Positions 6,823 through 16,139 of a stretch of 27,735 bases of DNA are shown here, in pieces (position 1 is the stretch's first letter; each line of letters opens with the position of its first letter). The translations under genes were made by a program, and so were the position numbers. Below the pieces are notes generated by a model. That model was not told the origin of the DNA. It saw nothing but the letters and a program-made list of their open reading frames with translations, and searched no databases. The DNA comes from JASFRS01 sp050114795 (GTDB lineage: Bacteria; Pseudomonadota; Alphaproteobacteria; Sphingomonadales; CAKZYD01). The stretch is taken from the NCBI GenBank assembly GCA_050114795.1, contig JASFRS010000007.1, positions 1 through 27,735 on the forward strand. The letters run 5' to 3'.

Positions 6823-9704
6823 GAAATGTCCTTTCCTAAGTCTCTGACGGGCAGGCGTGAAATATCTGGATACCCTATCTGCTCGTTGAATATGCGGGCG
6901 ATATCCACTTTTGCCTGAGCAATCGCGCTGCAACTACCCTGGAAATTAGCGTGGCCCAGCAATTTGGCAAGACCCTGTTTGATCACGTCCGGTGCTTTTT
7001 CAATTTCAGACTCAGGGCCCAGCAACAGACGTTTTAAGGCTCGAGCCTTAAATAATATCGTCCAAGCTTCAAATAGGGCTTTGCTGTCACTTTGAGAAAG
7101 AATATTGGCTTGCCTGATGGTTTCAATCTGGGCTGCAAATTCAGTTTGAAATGCTTTCGCTTTGCTATGACCAATTAATAGCGCTTGAACCAGCCAGTTG
7201 GCGTCTGAGAGGCCACCGGGTGCCGTCATAAGTGACCATAAGCTTTTATCTTTGAATTCCTGATCATAACGCTCCCGCATGGCCCGGATATCATTTTTCA
7301 GATTATCGTAAGAGCGCGTGCGAGATAATATAGTGTTGAGACTGTCTTCAATTTTACCCTGTAAGTCTTCAGATACTGCAATGGGTCGCGCTTTGGTTAG
7401 GCTCATATGTTCCCAGGACCAGGCGTCTTCGTCTTGGTAGTTTTCAAAGGCATTTAAACTAACGGCAATAATACCAGCACGCCCGGAAGGTCGCAGGCGC
7501 ATATCGATTTCAAATAACCGCCCCTCTGAGGTTAAAACACTGAGCGCACTGATCAACCGTTGGGAGAGACGAGAATAATATTGATTGGCGGCGAAAGACC
7601 GTCGGCCACCTTCAGAAGAGGAGCCCTCTGGGCATTCATAAAGAAACACCAGGTCAAGATCGGAGGTATATGTCAAAGCCCGCGCGCCATAGCCACCAAG
7701 GGCAAGGATGATAAAATGCCCTTCGGGAATTGCTCCGGCGCTTTCCTTAAAATCAGCTATGACTTCGGGTAAAAGGGACTGGATACAAGCATCGGCTAAT
7801 CGGGTTAGACTTTGCGATGCAGATATGGGATCCAATAGCCCCTCAAGCATAAGAACCCCAATTTGAAAACGCCGTTCATTCACCCATATGCGCGTTCGGT
7901 CCAAAATGTCTTCATAGTCCCTGGCGAAACGTTGAAATGATTTCAAGTCCTTCCGCAAATCATCCGTTTTTGCCAGATCGGAGAAGAAATCAACACTGAG
8001 AAAGGAGTCCAATAAGACAGGACGTCGCGCCAATTGGTCTGCCAAGGCTGGCGCATACCCCATGATGTTCGAAATGAGCCCTAATAATTTAGGATTGGCC
8101 TTGAAAAGGGAAAAAAGCTGAACCCCAGAAGGGAGTTGTGATAAAAACTTATCAAATCTCTTTAAGCTTAGTTCTGGATCAGCCGTTTCAGCAAAAGCCC
8201 GCAAGAGGTCCGGCAATAATTGCTCTAGGAGCTGCTGAGCTCTTGCTGTTCGCAAAGCGCGATAGCGGCCACTACGCCAGCCTTCAATCAAAGTTTCAAT
8301 ATATGCAGGATTAGGAAATTCCTTCTTTATCTGCGCTAAGTTGATACTGCTGCTTTTGGCTTCAGGCAGAAGCTTCTCATAATGCCCATGCGTGGTTTTT
8401 AAGTGGTTTAAAAACTGGGCCTGTAACTCCATAGGGTCGTCATAGCCGGCGAAATGACAAAAGGAAGAAATTTTCGCCGTGTCGGTGGGAATGCGATGAG
8501 TTTGCTGGTCATCAATCATCTGCAGGCGGTGCTCTATTGTCCTATAAAAAACATAGGCTTGCTGGAGGTCCTGCCAGATTTCAACGCTAATATCTCCCGC
8601 TTTGGATAAGGATTTGAGCGTCTTCAATGTTGGGCGCTTTTGTAAATCGGGACGCCGACCACCTGAAATGAGTTGGTGAATTTGGGCGTAAAACTCGATC
8701 TCTCTTATGCCACCAATGCCTAATTTAACGTCATGCCCGGCGAAGCTCATGTCCTTGTGTGCATGATGTTCATGAACGCGGGCTTTCATCGCGTGAATGT
8801 CATCAATTGCCGCAAAATCTAGATGCCGTCGCCAAATAAACGGCCTTAAGCGTTCAAGAAATTTATTAGCGGAGGTTTTGTCTCCCGCGCAGTATCGCGC
8901 TTTAATAAAAGCTGAGCGTTCCCATGTTTGCGCCATGCTTTGATAATAGGTTTCGGCGGCTTGAGCTGAAACAGCAACAGGCGTCGCGCCAGGGTCAGGA
9001 CGCAGCCTCAAGTCAACGCGGAATACATAGCCATCTTCGGTGCGGTCCTGGAGCAGAGATGTAAGTTTGCGCGTTATTTTTACAGCACAATCCCCGGCGC
9101 TTTTGCGGCCCGTGTAGGGAAAATTGTCATTATCAAAAATGGCGATAATATCAATATCGCTTGAGAAATTTAGCTCGTGTCCGCCAAGTTTGCCCAAAGC
9201 AAGAACAAAAAAACCTCGCAGATCGCCTTCAACTTCTCCTTTCGACTGAAACTGTGACCAGATGTTTTGAAGGGCGAGCTCACAAGCTAGATCAGCAAAT
9301 TCGGAGAGTGTCCAGGTTACTTCCTCCAATGTCCAGAGGCCACCGATGTCTGCCAAAGCGGTTAAAAGTGCGGTACGGTCTTTTGCCTTCCGAAGTTCAG
9401 CCATAACCTCTATTTCTGAAGCATTTACGCAATTAGACCGTAAATTAGCGAATATATTCTGGCTGATTTGATGGAGTTCGGTTTCTTCATGATCGCGAAA
9501 AAAATCCGCGTTCTTTTCGAGAAGCCTACTTAAATAGGGGCTGAATTCGAATAAACCGGCAAAAACTTGAGATGATCCATTGCTCCAATCTTTGTTGGTA
9601 GACTTGCAGAAATTTTGAAATTTTAACGAATCTGTGGGGTTAGGATAGGATGATGGCGCCTTTAACTGGCTTAGAAACCGGGGAGTTTGGAATAATGCGG
9701 CCAT
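6819..9704 (-). CDS. glnE: Bifunctional glutamine synthetase adenylyltransferase / adenylyl-removing enzyme
   Basis: GlnE adds AMP to, and removes it from, a tyrosine of glutamine synthetase, tuning it to nitrogen status with PII. The 961-residue protein (E. coli: 946) shows two nucleotidyltransferase domains. The N-terminal deadenylylating half carries LGKLGGHELNFSSDIDII (metal-binding Asp183 and Asp185), and the C-terminal adenylylating half carries LGGYGARALTYTSDLDLV near residue 680. Both metal-binding Asp pairs are intact. The ATG at 9704 lacks a clear ribosome binding site; a small hairpin lies there instead. The target enzyme (glnA) and its PII regulator (glnB) are also in this window, near 25-26.8 kb. 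GlnE is followed by bcp with a 4-base stop/start overlap. Confidence 0.97.
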   Translation of the reverse strand: MAALFQTPRFLSQLKAPSSYPNPTDSLKFQNFCKSTNKDWSNGSSQVFAGLFEFSPYLSRLLEKNADFFRDHEETELHQISQNIFANLRSNCVNASEIEVMAELRKAKDRTALLTALADIGGLWTLEEVTWTLSEFADLACELALQNIWSQFQSKGEVEGDLRGFFVLALGKLGGHELNFSSDIDIIAIFDNDNFPYTGRKSAGDCAVKITRKLTSLLQDRTEDGYVFRVDLRLRPDPGATPVAVSAQAAETYYQSMAQTWERSAFIKARYCAGDKTSANKFLERLRPFIWRRHLDFAAIDDIHAMKARVHEHHAHKDMSFAGHDVKLGIGGIREIEFYAQIHQLISGGRRPDLQKRPTLKTLKSLSKAGDISVEIWQDLQQAYVFYRTIEHRLQMIDDQQTHRIPTDTAKISSFCHFAGYDDPMELQAQFLNHLKTTHGHYEKLLPEAKSSSINLAQIKKEFPNPAYIETLIEGWRSGRYRALRTARAQQLLEQLLPDLLRAFAETADPELSLKRFDKFLSQLPSGVQLFSLFKANPKLLGLISNIMGYAPALADQLARRPVLLDSFLSVDFFSDLAKTDDLRKDLKSFQRFARDYEDILDRTRIWVNERRFQIGVLMLEGLLDPISASQSLTRLADACIQSLLPEVIADFKESAGAIPEGHFIILALGGYGARALTYTSDLDLVFLYECPEGSSSEGGRRSFAANQYYSRLSQRLISALSVLTSEGRLFEIDMRLRPSGRAGIIAVSLNAFENYQDEDAWSWEHMSLTKARPIAVSEDLQGKIEDSLNTILSRTRSYDNLKNDIRAMRERYDQEFKDKSLWSLMTAPGGLSDANWLVQALLIGHSKAKAFQTEFAAQIETIRQANILSQSDSKALFEAWTILFKARALKRLLLGPESEIEKAPDVIKQGLAKLLGHANFQGSCSAIAQAKVDIARIFNEQIGYPDISRLPVRDLGKDIS

Positions 9705-9741
9705 ATTTTGTCACAGTTTCTGTGCAAGTCTCTATTTCGTC

Positions 9742-9770
9742 TGTATAGGGCAAAGGGTATATAGTCGCAA
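9742..9770 (-). promoter_or_regulatory. Predicted sigma-70 promoter of glnE
   Basis: On the minus strand TTGCGA (9770-9765) and TATACA (9747-9742) are separated by 17 bases. The predicted RNA start near 9735 gives a leader of about 31 bases. The leader contains a CACAG-AAA-CTGTG hairpin (9724-9712) ending seven bases before the ATG. Confidence 0.6.
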
Positions 9771-9780
9771 TTCCAGGTCA

Positions 9781-12700
9781 ATGGGGTTTGGAATTATTCC
9801 ACTAATATTTGGAAGATTTGTGACGCTCATCAAGCGCATCATAATTGCCATAATTTTAGGCACTTTTTTAGCATCCATAGCGTTGGGGCTTTTTCTTTGG
9901 CGCATCCAGAATACGCCTACATCGATTACTATTTTTGAAAAACTCATAGAGACGCGAATTTCTGATGCTTTACCGAATGCCGATCTTAGCTTTGAATCTT
10001 TAGAAATTTTTTGGGACCGCGCAGATGGTGATGTTGAATTACATCTCACCAATGTGTCAGTCGTTGGGAATAGTGGTGATATAGATGAAGCTACGATTTC
10101 AGATTTACTCCTCCATTTGTCATCGAAAGCCTTTGTTGAAGGGGATATTGCGGTTCTGTCCGCCAATGCTGATGGGATACAAATAGACTTATTTGCGCCG
10201 GACGCAGTTCTGACTGAAACGATATTTGATTATGGACGGCTTCGAAACGAGGCGGTTACGGCCATTAAACAGGCTTTTCAATCAACGGCATTTGCACAAT
10301 TGTCACGTTTTGACCTCACTAATCTTAAACTCAATCGAACTGATATTGCGGCCTCGATTGCGTTTGACTTGGTAATGTTTGAGAGGATGGAACAAGGGAG
10401 TGAACTGCATTTAAGTGGGGCCATTATCAGCCCGACTGGGCAGGTAGCGTTGACTACGGCTTTATTCGTTCCCCGGGCTGCCGATACTGCGAAGTTTGAG
10501 ACACAAATTCAGTCGAGTCATATCGCGCCTTTAATCGCTGATCTCATAGGTGATGAATGGCGGGACGTTTTTGACGGGCCTTTTAATGCGACTTCCATAT
10601 TAACTTTCGGACAAAATGCCACCGACGACAAATTAGAGATAAAAGCGGCTTTTGGCAGTGGTAACTTCATTTATCCTGAAATTTATGAGGGGCCAAGAAG
10701 GCTTGAAAGATTGGATTTGTCTGCATCCTATAGCCCGGTTTCTGAAATTTTGGACGTTGAGAAACTTAGACTTGAATTTGATACGGTCGTGCTTGCCCTG
10801 ACAGGGGCGCTAAATGGTCCATTTGACCGCCCAGCAATACAGCTTGAAGGCCGCCTTGATGGCTTGGATGCCAATTCGCTTAAATATTATTGGCCCATAG
10901 GGGTTGCAGAGGGTGGTCTGACTTGGATTAAGGACAATATTGAGCAGGGCAGGCTTCCAAATGGTCGGCTAAATTTTGGGGTTACACCTGCTATGTGGGG
11001 GGGCACACTTCCTTCAGATGCGTTGCAATTCAGCTTTGATATTGAAGATCTGACAGCTCATTACAACAGACCAATGCCACCTTTGACACGTGCCTATGGG
11101 CAGGGTCTGTTGACACTTGACCAACTTGTTCTAACGATCAACGAAGGTCTTCTCGCGGGGCTGTCGATTTCTGAGAGTGAGATCATCATTGCGCCGTTTT
11201 CACAGGGTCCGCAAATTGCGGATGTTGATTTAAAATTCAATGGCCCGATCACCAACGTTCTCCTCGTGTTGGACAGTGAACCACTAGGTTATATTTCAGA
11301 ATTTGGTCTCGACCCTAAAACGATTTCCGGAAAAGCTGATGCTCAATTGCTTTTGAGTATTCCCTTATTGAAGGACTTGAAGATCGAAGAGGTTCAGTTC
11401 GATGGCAGTGTTGAGGGCAACGACATAGCTCTAGCCAAAATCTTGGGTGAAAATAATCTGGAAAACGGGAGGGCGAATTTCAAAGTCGATAGCAACGGCC
11501 TTCGAACCGTAGGGATAATCGAGTATCAAACCATTGAAGCAGCGATCGACTGGTATGAAGATTTTACCGGGAATGTAGAGCACCCCACCAAAGCTAAAGT
11601 TGAATTTACACTTGATGATAAGCAGCTCAAAGACCTGGGAATTGATGCGGGAAGTCGATTTAAAGGGGAGGTTTTTACGACCATTGAAATTGAAGGCCAA
11701 GGCGCAGAAGTTGCGAGAGGAACGTGGACATCCGACCTTAGGCAGGCGACGTTATATGAGCCCGTTCTAAACTGGAGAAAACCCCTTGGCGTAGAGGCAA
11801 GTTTTACGTCAGCTTTGCATGTGATGAATGGCAAGGCTTCTCTGATTGATGCTCAGCTCATGGGGGCCGGGCTTAATGCACAATTCGATTTTTCCGTAAA
11901 TGATCAAGGCATGGTTCTTTCAGCGAATACTATTAAATATGGGGCAAATGATTTCTCATTTGTTGCTCAAAGGGAAGGGGATCGCTGGGCTTTGGACATG
12001 AGTGGGGCGAGCCTTGATATTGGGCCTGTCTTAAAAACCCTTTATGAGGCAGGCGAAGAAGAGGACGAGTCTGAACAGACCACAACGCCTTGGCCGGATA
12101 TTCGCAGCCACGTCAATCTTGATCGATTGGTTATGGCGAATGAGACTTATTTGGAAAAAGCTCAAGCCTCATTAACTGTGGCTGAAGACCATATTACGCA
12201 ACTTAGCCTGTCGGGCCTTTTGAATGGTACTGCAGATTTTAATTTGGGCCTTAATGAAGCGGGCGAAAATACGCGGCAGTTGACACTTACCTCAACGGAT
12301 GCAGGTTTGGCAGCAAAGGGACTGGACCTTTTTACGGAAGGTAGAGGTGGGAAGTTGAATGTCGATGCGGAAATTCGGGGCCGTCAAGATGAGATCGAAA
12401 TTGATGGTTTGGGTGAAATGCAGGATTTTCGCCTGACTAAAGCCCCAGTTCTTGCACGTATTTTAAGCATTGCCTCTCTGACAGGCATTGCGGATTTAGC
12501 TCGTGATGGGCGTATCAATTTTAGAAATGCGAAAGTACCATTTACCCTTAGGGATGGCATTTTTAATATCGATGAAGCTAGCGCTAATGGTCCGGCTATT
12601 GGCCTCACGATGAATGGACAGTTTGTGCAAAGTTTGAAGCAAGCAAATCTAAGCGGTGTGATCGTTCCGGCTTATGGCTTTAATTCGATTTTAAACAAGG

Positions 12701-12918
12701 TTCCTTTGATTGGAAATATTCTTACGGGCGGTAAGAACCAAGGCATTATCGCGATTAATTATGGCATTACCGGGCCGCTTACTGATCCGGAGCTTAGCGT
12801 TAATCCAGCCTCTATGTTGGCTCCTGGCATATTGCGTCGGATTTTCAGCAGCGGGAAACCAAAGGTCGTTGTGCCTGAATTAGATGAAGGCGAGCCGTCG
12901 GCTACGCCTTCACAATAA
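9781..12918 (+). CDS. Large AsmA-like / YhdP-type envelope protein (DUF3971 family)
   Basis: A 1045-residue protein with one N-terminal membrane helix (about residues 17-41) and a long periplasmic part rich in short beta-strands, ending with an AsmA-like C-terminal region (block DFRLTKAPVLARILSIASLTG and a GGKNQGIIAINYGITGPLTDPELSVNP-type ending). Relatives such as YhdP, TamB and YdbH form long grooved beta-structures that carry phospholipids from the inner to the outer membrane; that role is inferred here from the family. The ATG at 9781 has only a close AGG before it. A GTG at 9820 with GGAAG upstream would remove 13 residues and still keep the membrane helix, so the start is uncertain. The gene is divergent from glnE and its 3' end overlaps tyrS by 17 bases. 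Confidence 0.85.
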   Translation: MGFGIIPLIFGRFVTLIKRIIIAIILGTFLASIALGLFLWRIQNTPTSITIFEKLIETRISDALPNADLSFESLEIFWDRADGDVELHLTNVSVVGNSGDIDEATISDLLLHLSSKAFVEGDIAVLSANADGIQIDLFAPDAVLTETIFDYGRLRNEAVTAIKQAFQSTAFAQLSRFDLTNLKLNRTDIAASIAFDLVMFERMEQGSELHLSGAIISPTGQVALTTALFVPRAADTAKFETQIQSSHIAPLIADLIGDEWRDVFDGPFNATSILTFGQNATDDKLEIKAAFGSGNFIYPEIYEGPRRLERLDLSASYSPVSEILDVEKLRLEFDTVVLALTGALNGPFDRPAIQLEGRLDGLDANSLKYYWPIGVAEGGLTWIKDNIEQGRLPNGRLNFGVTPAMWGGTLPSDALQFSFDIEDLTAHYNRPMPPLTRAYGQGLLTLDQLVLTINEGLLAGLSISESEIIIAPFSQGPQIADVDLKFNGPITNVLLVLDSEPLGYISEFGLDPKTISGKADAQLLLSIPLLKDLKIEEVQFDGSVEGNDIALAKILGENNLENGRANFKVDSNGLRTVGIIEYQTIEAAIDWYEDFTGNVEHPTKAKVEFTLDDKQLKDLGIDAGSRFKGEVFTTIEIEGQGAEVARGTWTSDLRQATLYEPVLNWRKPLGVEASFTSALHVMNGKASLIDAQLMGAGLNAQFDFSVNDQGMVLSANTIKYGANDFSFVAQREGDRWALDMSGASLDIGPVLKTLYEAGEEEDESEQTTTPWPDIRSHVNLDRLVMANETYLEKAQASLTVAEDHITQLSLSGLLNGTADFNLGLNEAGENTRQLTLTSTDAGLAAKGLDLFTEGRGGKLNVDAEIRGRQDEIEIDGLGEMQDFRLTKAPVLARILSIASLTGIADLARDGRINFRNAKVPFTLRDGIFNIDEASANGPAIGLTMNGQFVQSLKQANLSGVIVPAYGFNSILNKVPLIGNILTGGKNQGIIAINYGITGPLTDPELSVNPASMLAPGILRRIFSSGKPKVVVPELDEGEPSATPSQ

Positions 12919-14152
12919 GAGCATGTTTCTTTTTGCCTGCTGACAGCTTGATTTTACCATCGCCGTTGAAATCATCTGCCTGCAACATCTGATTTTCATC
13001 GATAATTTTTACGTCATTCACTTTAGCGCCACCTCCGCGGATTAACCGGCGAGCTTCGCCTTTAGATGCGACTAGACCGGCGTCCACCAGTGCTTCAATA
13101 ATGCTGAGGCCGCTATTTAAGCGTGCTTTATCGACGCTGATTTGAGGAAGGGCTGCCCCGGATATGCCTTGTTCAAAGGTTTTTTGTGCCGTGTCTGCGG
13201 CTGCTTCTGCGGCTTCACGCCCACGGCACATGGCTGTGGCCTCAGTTGCTAGGATTTTCTTGGCCTCGTTAATTTCCTGACCTTCAAGGGCTTCCAATCG
13301 GGTGATCTCGTCCAGCGGTAGATCCGTAAAAATCCGCAGGAACCGGCCAACATCCGCATCTTGTGTATTGCGCCAAAACTGCCAGTAATCATAAGCGGGT
13401 AGGGCTTCTTCATTCAGCCAGACAGCGCCTTTTGCTGTCTTACCCATTTTCGCACCATCCGCAGTCGTAATCAAAGGTGTGGTTAGACCATAAACTGTAT
13501 TGCCAGCGACGCGTCGTGTTAGATCGACACCATTGACGATATTGCCCCACTGATCAGAGCCGCCCATTTGCAGTGTGCAGTCAAAACGACGGTTGAGTTC
13601 AAGGAAATCATAAGCCTGAAGAATCATATAATTGAATTCCAAGAAGCTTAAGGGTTGTTCCCGCTCCAGTCGTAATTTCACACTATCCATGGTTAGCATG
13701 CGGTTGATGGAGAAATGTCGTCCGATGTCGCGCAGGAATGAGATATATTCCAGGTGGTCCAGCCAATCTGAATTGTCGATCATGATGGCATCAGTGGGGC
13801 CATCTCCGAATTTAAGAAACTGCTTGAACGCCTTGAGAATATTAGCTTTATTCTCATCAATCTGTTCTGAAGTTAGCAGCTTTCTGCTTGCATCTTTGCC
13901 TGATGGATCGCCAACTTTCGTTGTGCCGCCGCCCATGAGAACAATTGGGCGGTGACCAGCCTGCTGCAGGCGACGGAGAAGCATGATGGAAACCAAATTT
14001 CCGACATGGAGTGATGAGGCTGTCAGATCAAAGCCTACATAAGCCGTTATGGTGCCCTCTGCAGCTTTGGTATCCAATGCTGCTAAATCCGTTGCGTCCT
14101 GGATGTAGCCTCTTTGATCCAAGGCGTTAATGAGTTCAGATTTATGGCCCAT
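12902..14152 (-). CDS. tyrS: Tyrosine--tRNA ligase
   Basis: A class I aminoacyl-tRNA synthetase that charges tRNA-Tyr. The 416-residue product has the HIGH-type motif as HVGN (residues 49-52), the tyrosine-specific QMGGSDQWGNI block, the KMSKS-type motif as KMGKT (about 235-239), and a C-terminal S4 RNA-binding domain (KGEARRLIRGGGAKVND). I place the start at the ATG at 14152, which has GGAAA five bases upstream and gives MGHKSELI. The longer frame from a GTG at 14194 adds 14 residues with no support. The gene is divergent from anmK and overlaps the 3' end of the AsmA-like gene by 17 bases, so neither can have a terminator outside the other's coding sequence. Confidence 0.97.
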   Translation of the reverse strand: MGHKSELINALDQRGYIQDATDLAALDTKAAEGTITAYVGFDLTASSLHVGNLVSIMLLRRLQQAGHRPIVLMGGGTTKVGDPSGKDASRKLLTSEQIDENKANILKAFKQFLKFGDGPTDAIMIDNSDWLDHLEYISFLRDIGRHFSINRMLTMDSVKLRLEREQPLSFLEFNYMILQAYDFLELNRRFDCTLQMGGSDQWGNIVNGVDLTRRVAGNTVYGLTTPLITTADGAKMGKTAKGAVWLNEEALPAYDYWQFWRNTQDADVGRFLRIFTDLPLDEITRLEALEGQEINEAKKILATEATAMCRGREAAEAAADTAQKTFEQGISGAALPQISVDKARLNSGLSIIEALVDAGLVASKGEARRLIRGGGAKVNDVKIIDENQMLQADDFNGDGKIKLSAGKKKHALIVKA

Positions 14153-14221
14153 GTCGTTTCCAAATGCTTTATAGATTTGGATGGCCTCTAGCACAGCTTC
14201 TCAAGGTGAGACAAGGACGAG

Positions 14222-15331
14222 ATGTATACAGCATTAGGACTTATGAGTGGAACATCGATGGATGGCATCGATATCGCACTGATGAAAAGCGATGGAAAGC
14301 ACATGCTGGACTTTGGTCCGACGGACTTTCTTGCCTATTCGCAAGACTTCAGATCTCGGCTGGCTGAAGCCATGTCAACATGCCGGGCATTGCCAACAGA
14401 GGCTTTGTTTTCTTCGCATTTTACCGAGTTGGAAGCCGAATTAACGCAATTGCACGTTGATGCGGTTCTTCAGTTTCTAAAAGGCCATGATTTGGAACCA
14501 CAGGATATTGATGTCATCGGATTTCATGGCCAGACCCTTATTCACCGGCCAGATGAGCAATTTACTTGGCAGATCGGTGAAGGCGCAATGTTAGCGCACA
14601 AGACAGGCGTAAAAGTCGTGAATGACTTTCGAAGTGCTGATATGACGCAGGGCGGCGAGGGTGCTCCCTTGGCACCCATATATCATGAAGCTTTAGTCGC
14701 GTATCACAATATCGAACGCCCCACGCTTATGTTAAATCTCGGTGGTGTTGGGAACGTAACTTATATCGGGAATGACGGGCAGTTAATCGCCTTTGATACT
14801 GGGCCTGCAAATGCGCTGATTGATGATTGGGTTCAGCAAAAAACCGGGGAAACCCATGATATGGGGGGAAAGTTAGCACGCAAAGGCGTTGTGGATGAAG
14901 CTTATGTAAATGAATTGCTCACGCATCCGTATTTTCAAAAGCCGGTACCTAAGTCTTTGGACCGAAATGACTTTCAATTTGAGTTTTCAAATAAAATGTC
15001 GGTTGAAGATGGGGCCGCCACATTGACGGCATTCACAGTCGATTCTGTGAAGTCGGCCTTTAAATATTTCCCAGATCGCCCTAAGCAGATCATTGTCATG
15101 GGCGGAGGTCGCCATAATAAAACAATGATGGATATGCTTGAGACCCGGCTATCTATGCCTACCCGCTCTTGCGATGACTTGGGCATGAATGGCGATGCGG
15201 TTGAAGCGCAGGCGTTTGCCTATATGGCAATTCGTCGATTGCTTGACTTACCGATCAGTTTTCCAGGAACAACAGGCGTAAAGAAAGAGATAACCGGCGG
15301 CGTTATCCACACCGCCGGAAATTCGGTTTAA
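14222..15331 (+). CDS. anmK: Anhydro-N-acetylmuramic acid kinase
   Basis: AnmK phosphorylates and opens 1,6-anhydro-MurNAc recovered from cell-wall turnover, giving MurNAc-6-phosphate for recycling. The 369-residue protein begins with the diagnostic LMSGTSMDGID (about residues 7-17), continues with the GFHGQTLIHRP block and the DFRSADMTQGGEGAPLAP sugar-binding segment, then MLNLGGVGNVTYI and the C-terminal GGGRHN and GMNGDAVEAQAFAY blocks. AAGGA lies six bases before the ATG. It sits head to head with tyrS. Its stop codon shares the bases TTAA with the stop codon of the opposing hydrolase gene. Confidence 0.97.
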   Translation: MYTALGLMSGTSMDGIDIALMKSDGKHMLDFGPTDFLAYSQDFRSRLAEAMSTCRALPTEALFSSHFTELEAELTQLHVDAVLQFLKGHDLEPQDIDVIGFHGQTLIHRPDEQFTWQIGEGAMLAHKTGVKVVNDFRSADMTQGGEGAPLAPIYHEALVAYHNIERPTLMLNLGGVGNVTYIGNDGQLIAFDTGPANALIDDWVQQKTGETHDMGGKLARKGVVDEAYVNELLTHPYFQKPVPKSLDRNDFQFEFSNKMSVEDGAATLTAFTVDSVKSAFKYFPDRPKQIIVMGGGRHNKTMMDMLETRLSMPTRSCDDLGMNGDAVEAQAFAYMAIRRLLDLPISFPGTTGVKKEITGGVIHTAGNSV

Positions 15332-15978
15332 AGCGTGCCTTCAGCGGCGCGCATGTCCAGATAATCTTCTACGGCTTTGTTCATGCCATCCATTTCATTT
15401 TCGAAGAAATGGCCTGCGCCTGGAACCATGGTCTGAGTGATCGTGATGGCCTTCTGCGTTTTCAACTTTGCGACAAGCTTATCCACGGATGAAGGTGTCA
15501 CAATGTCATCGGCAGTGCCTTGCACAATCAGCCCTGAGGACGGGCAGGGAGCCAAGAATGAGAAATCATACATATTTGCCGGTGGGGCAATTGATATGAA
15601 GCCGCGAATCTCAGGGCGGCGCATCAGCAATTGCATGCCAATCCAGGCCCCGAAGGAAAAGCCTGCAACCCAGCAACTGGCCGCATTTGGGTTAAAGGTT
15701 TGCATCCAGTCCAATGCGGAAGCGGCATCTGATAATTCGCCAATGCCATTATCGAACTCACCTTCGCTGCGCCCAACGCCACGGAAGTTAAAGCGAAGAA
15801 CGGAAAAACCTCGCCGAACAAAGCTGTGATAAAGATTATAGGCAACTTTATTATTCATGGTGCCGCCACCCTTAGGGTGGGGGTGAAGAATAAGCGCAAT
15901 AGGCGCGTTAGGAGATTTGCCTTGTTGATAACGACCTTCAAGGCGGCCTTCCGGCCCGTTCATAATTATATCAGGCAT
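15328..15978 (-). CDS. Alpha/beta hydrolase (dienelactone hydrolase-like)
   Basis: A 216-residue cytoplasmic alpha/beta-hydrolase. HPHPKGGGTMNNKV near the start is the signature of a widespread small-hydrolase family. The catalytic triad can be placed: the Ser of the nucleophile elbow GFSFGA, the Asp in GTADDIV and the His in GAGHFF. No substrate can be predicted; relatives are usually annotated simply as alpha/beta hydrolases. It starts at an ATG with only a weak GAG upstream and is divergent from the cysteine desulfurase run. I recall the same neighbour order in other Alphaproteobacteria. Confidence 0.9.
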   Translation of the reverse strand: MPDIIMNGPEGRLEGRYQQGKSPNAPIALILHPHPKGGGTMNNKVAYNLYHSFVRRGFSVLRFNFRGVGRSEGEFDNGIGELSDAASALDWMQTFNPNAASCWVAGFSFGAWIGMQLLMRRPEIRGFISIAPPANMYDFSFLAPCPSSGLIVQGTADDIVTPSSVDKLVAKLKTQKAITITQTMVPGAGHFFENEMDGMNKAVEDYLDMRAAEGTL

Positions 15979-16051
15979 GAAATCTCAAATACCCCATGAT
16001 CTAAAATTGGAGGCTTTTTCCCGCAAATCTGGCATAAGCCCTTTCAGCCTC

Positions 16052-16093
16052 TATATAAGGTCTTGAGCCTTTGGCGCAAGCTTTCTAAAGCTT
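16052..16093 (+). promoter_or_regulatory. Possible promoter and palindromic operator before the desulfurase run
   Basis: A -10-like TATATA (16052-16057) lies 17 bases after a weak CTGGCA. Downstream, a second candidate pairs TTGAGC (16063-16068) with TAAAGC (16086-16091). That -10 is inside a perfect palindrome, AAGCTTT-CT-AAAGCTT (16078-16093). The palindrome is a candidate operator. It does not match the IscR consensus I know. Confidence 0.35.
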
Positions 16094-16139
16094 ATCCGCT
16101 TTTGCACAGGCTATGAAACTAAGCTATGACGGACGTGTC

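Noticed and set aside
6823..6933. N-terminal extension of the bcp product
   Set aside because: Lies inside glnE in another frame and does not resemble any peroxiredoxin; the GTG at 6822 has a good site and a stop/start overlap.
9732..10166. 144-residue minus-strand frame opposite the start of the AsmA-like gene
   Set aside because: Low-complexity Ser/Lys content and covers the glnE promoter; a shadow.
15437..15829. 130-residue open frame opposite the alpha/beta hydrolase
   Set aside because: Antisense to a hydrolase with an intact catalytic triad; composition looks like a shadow frame.
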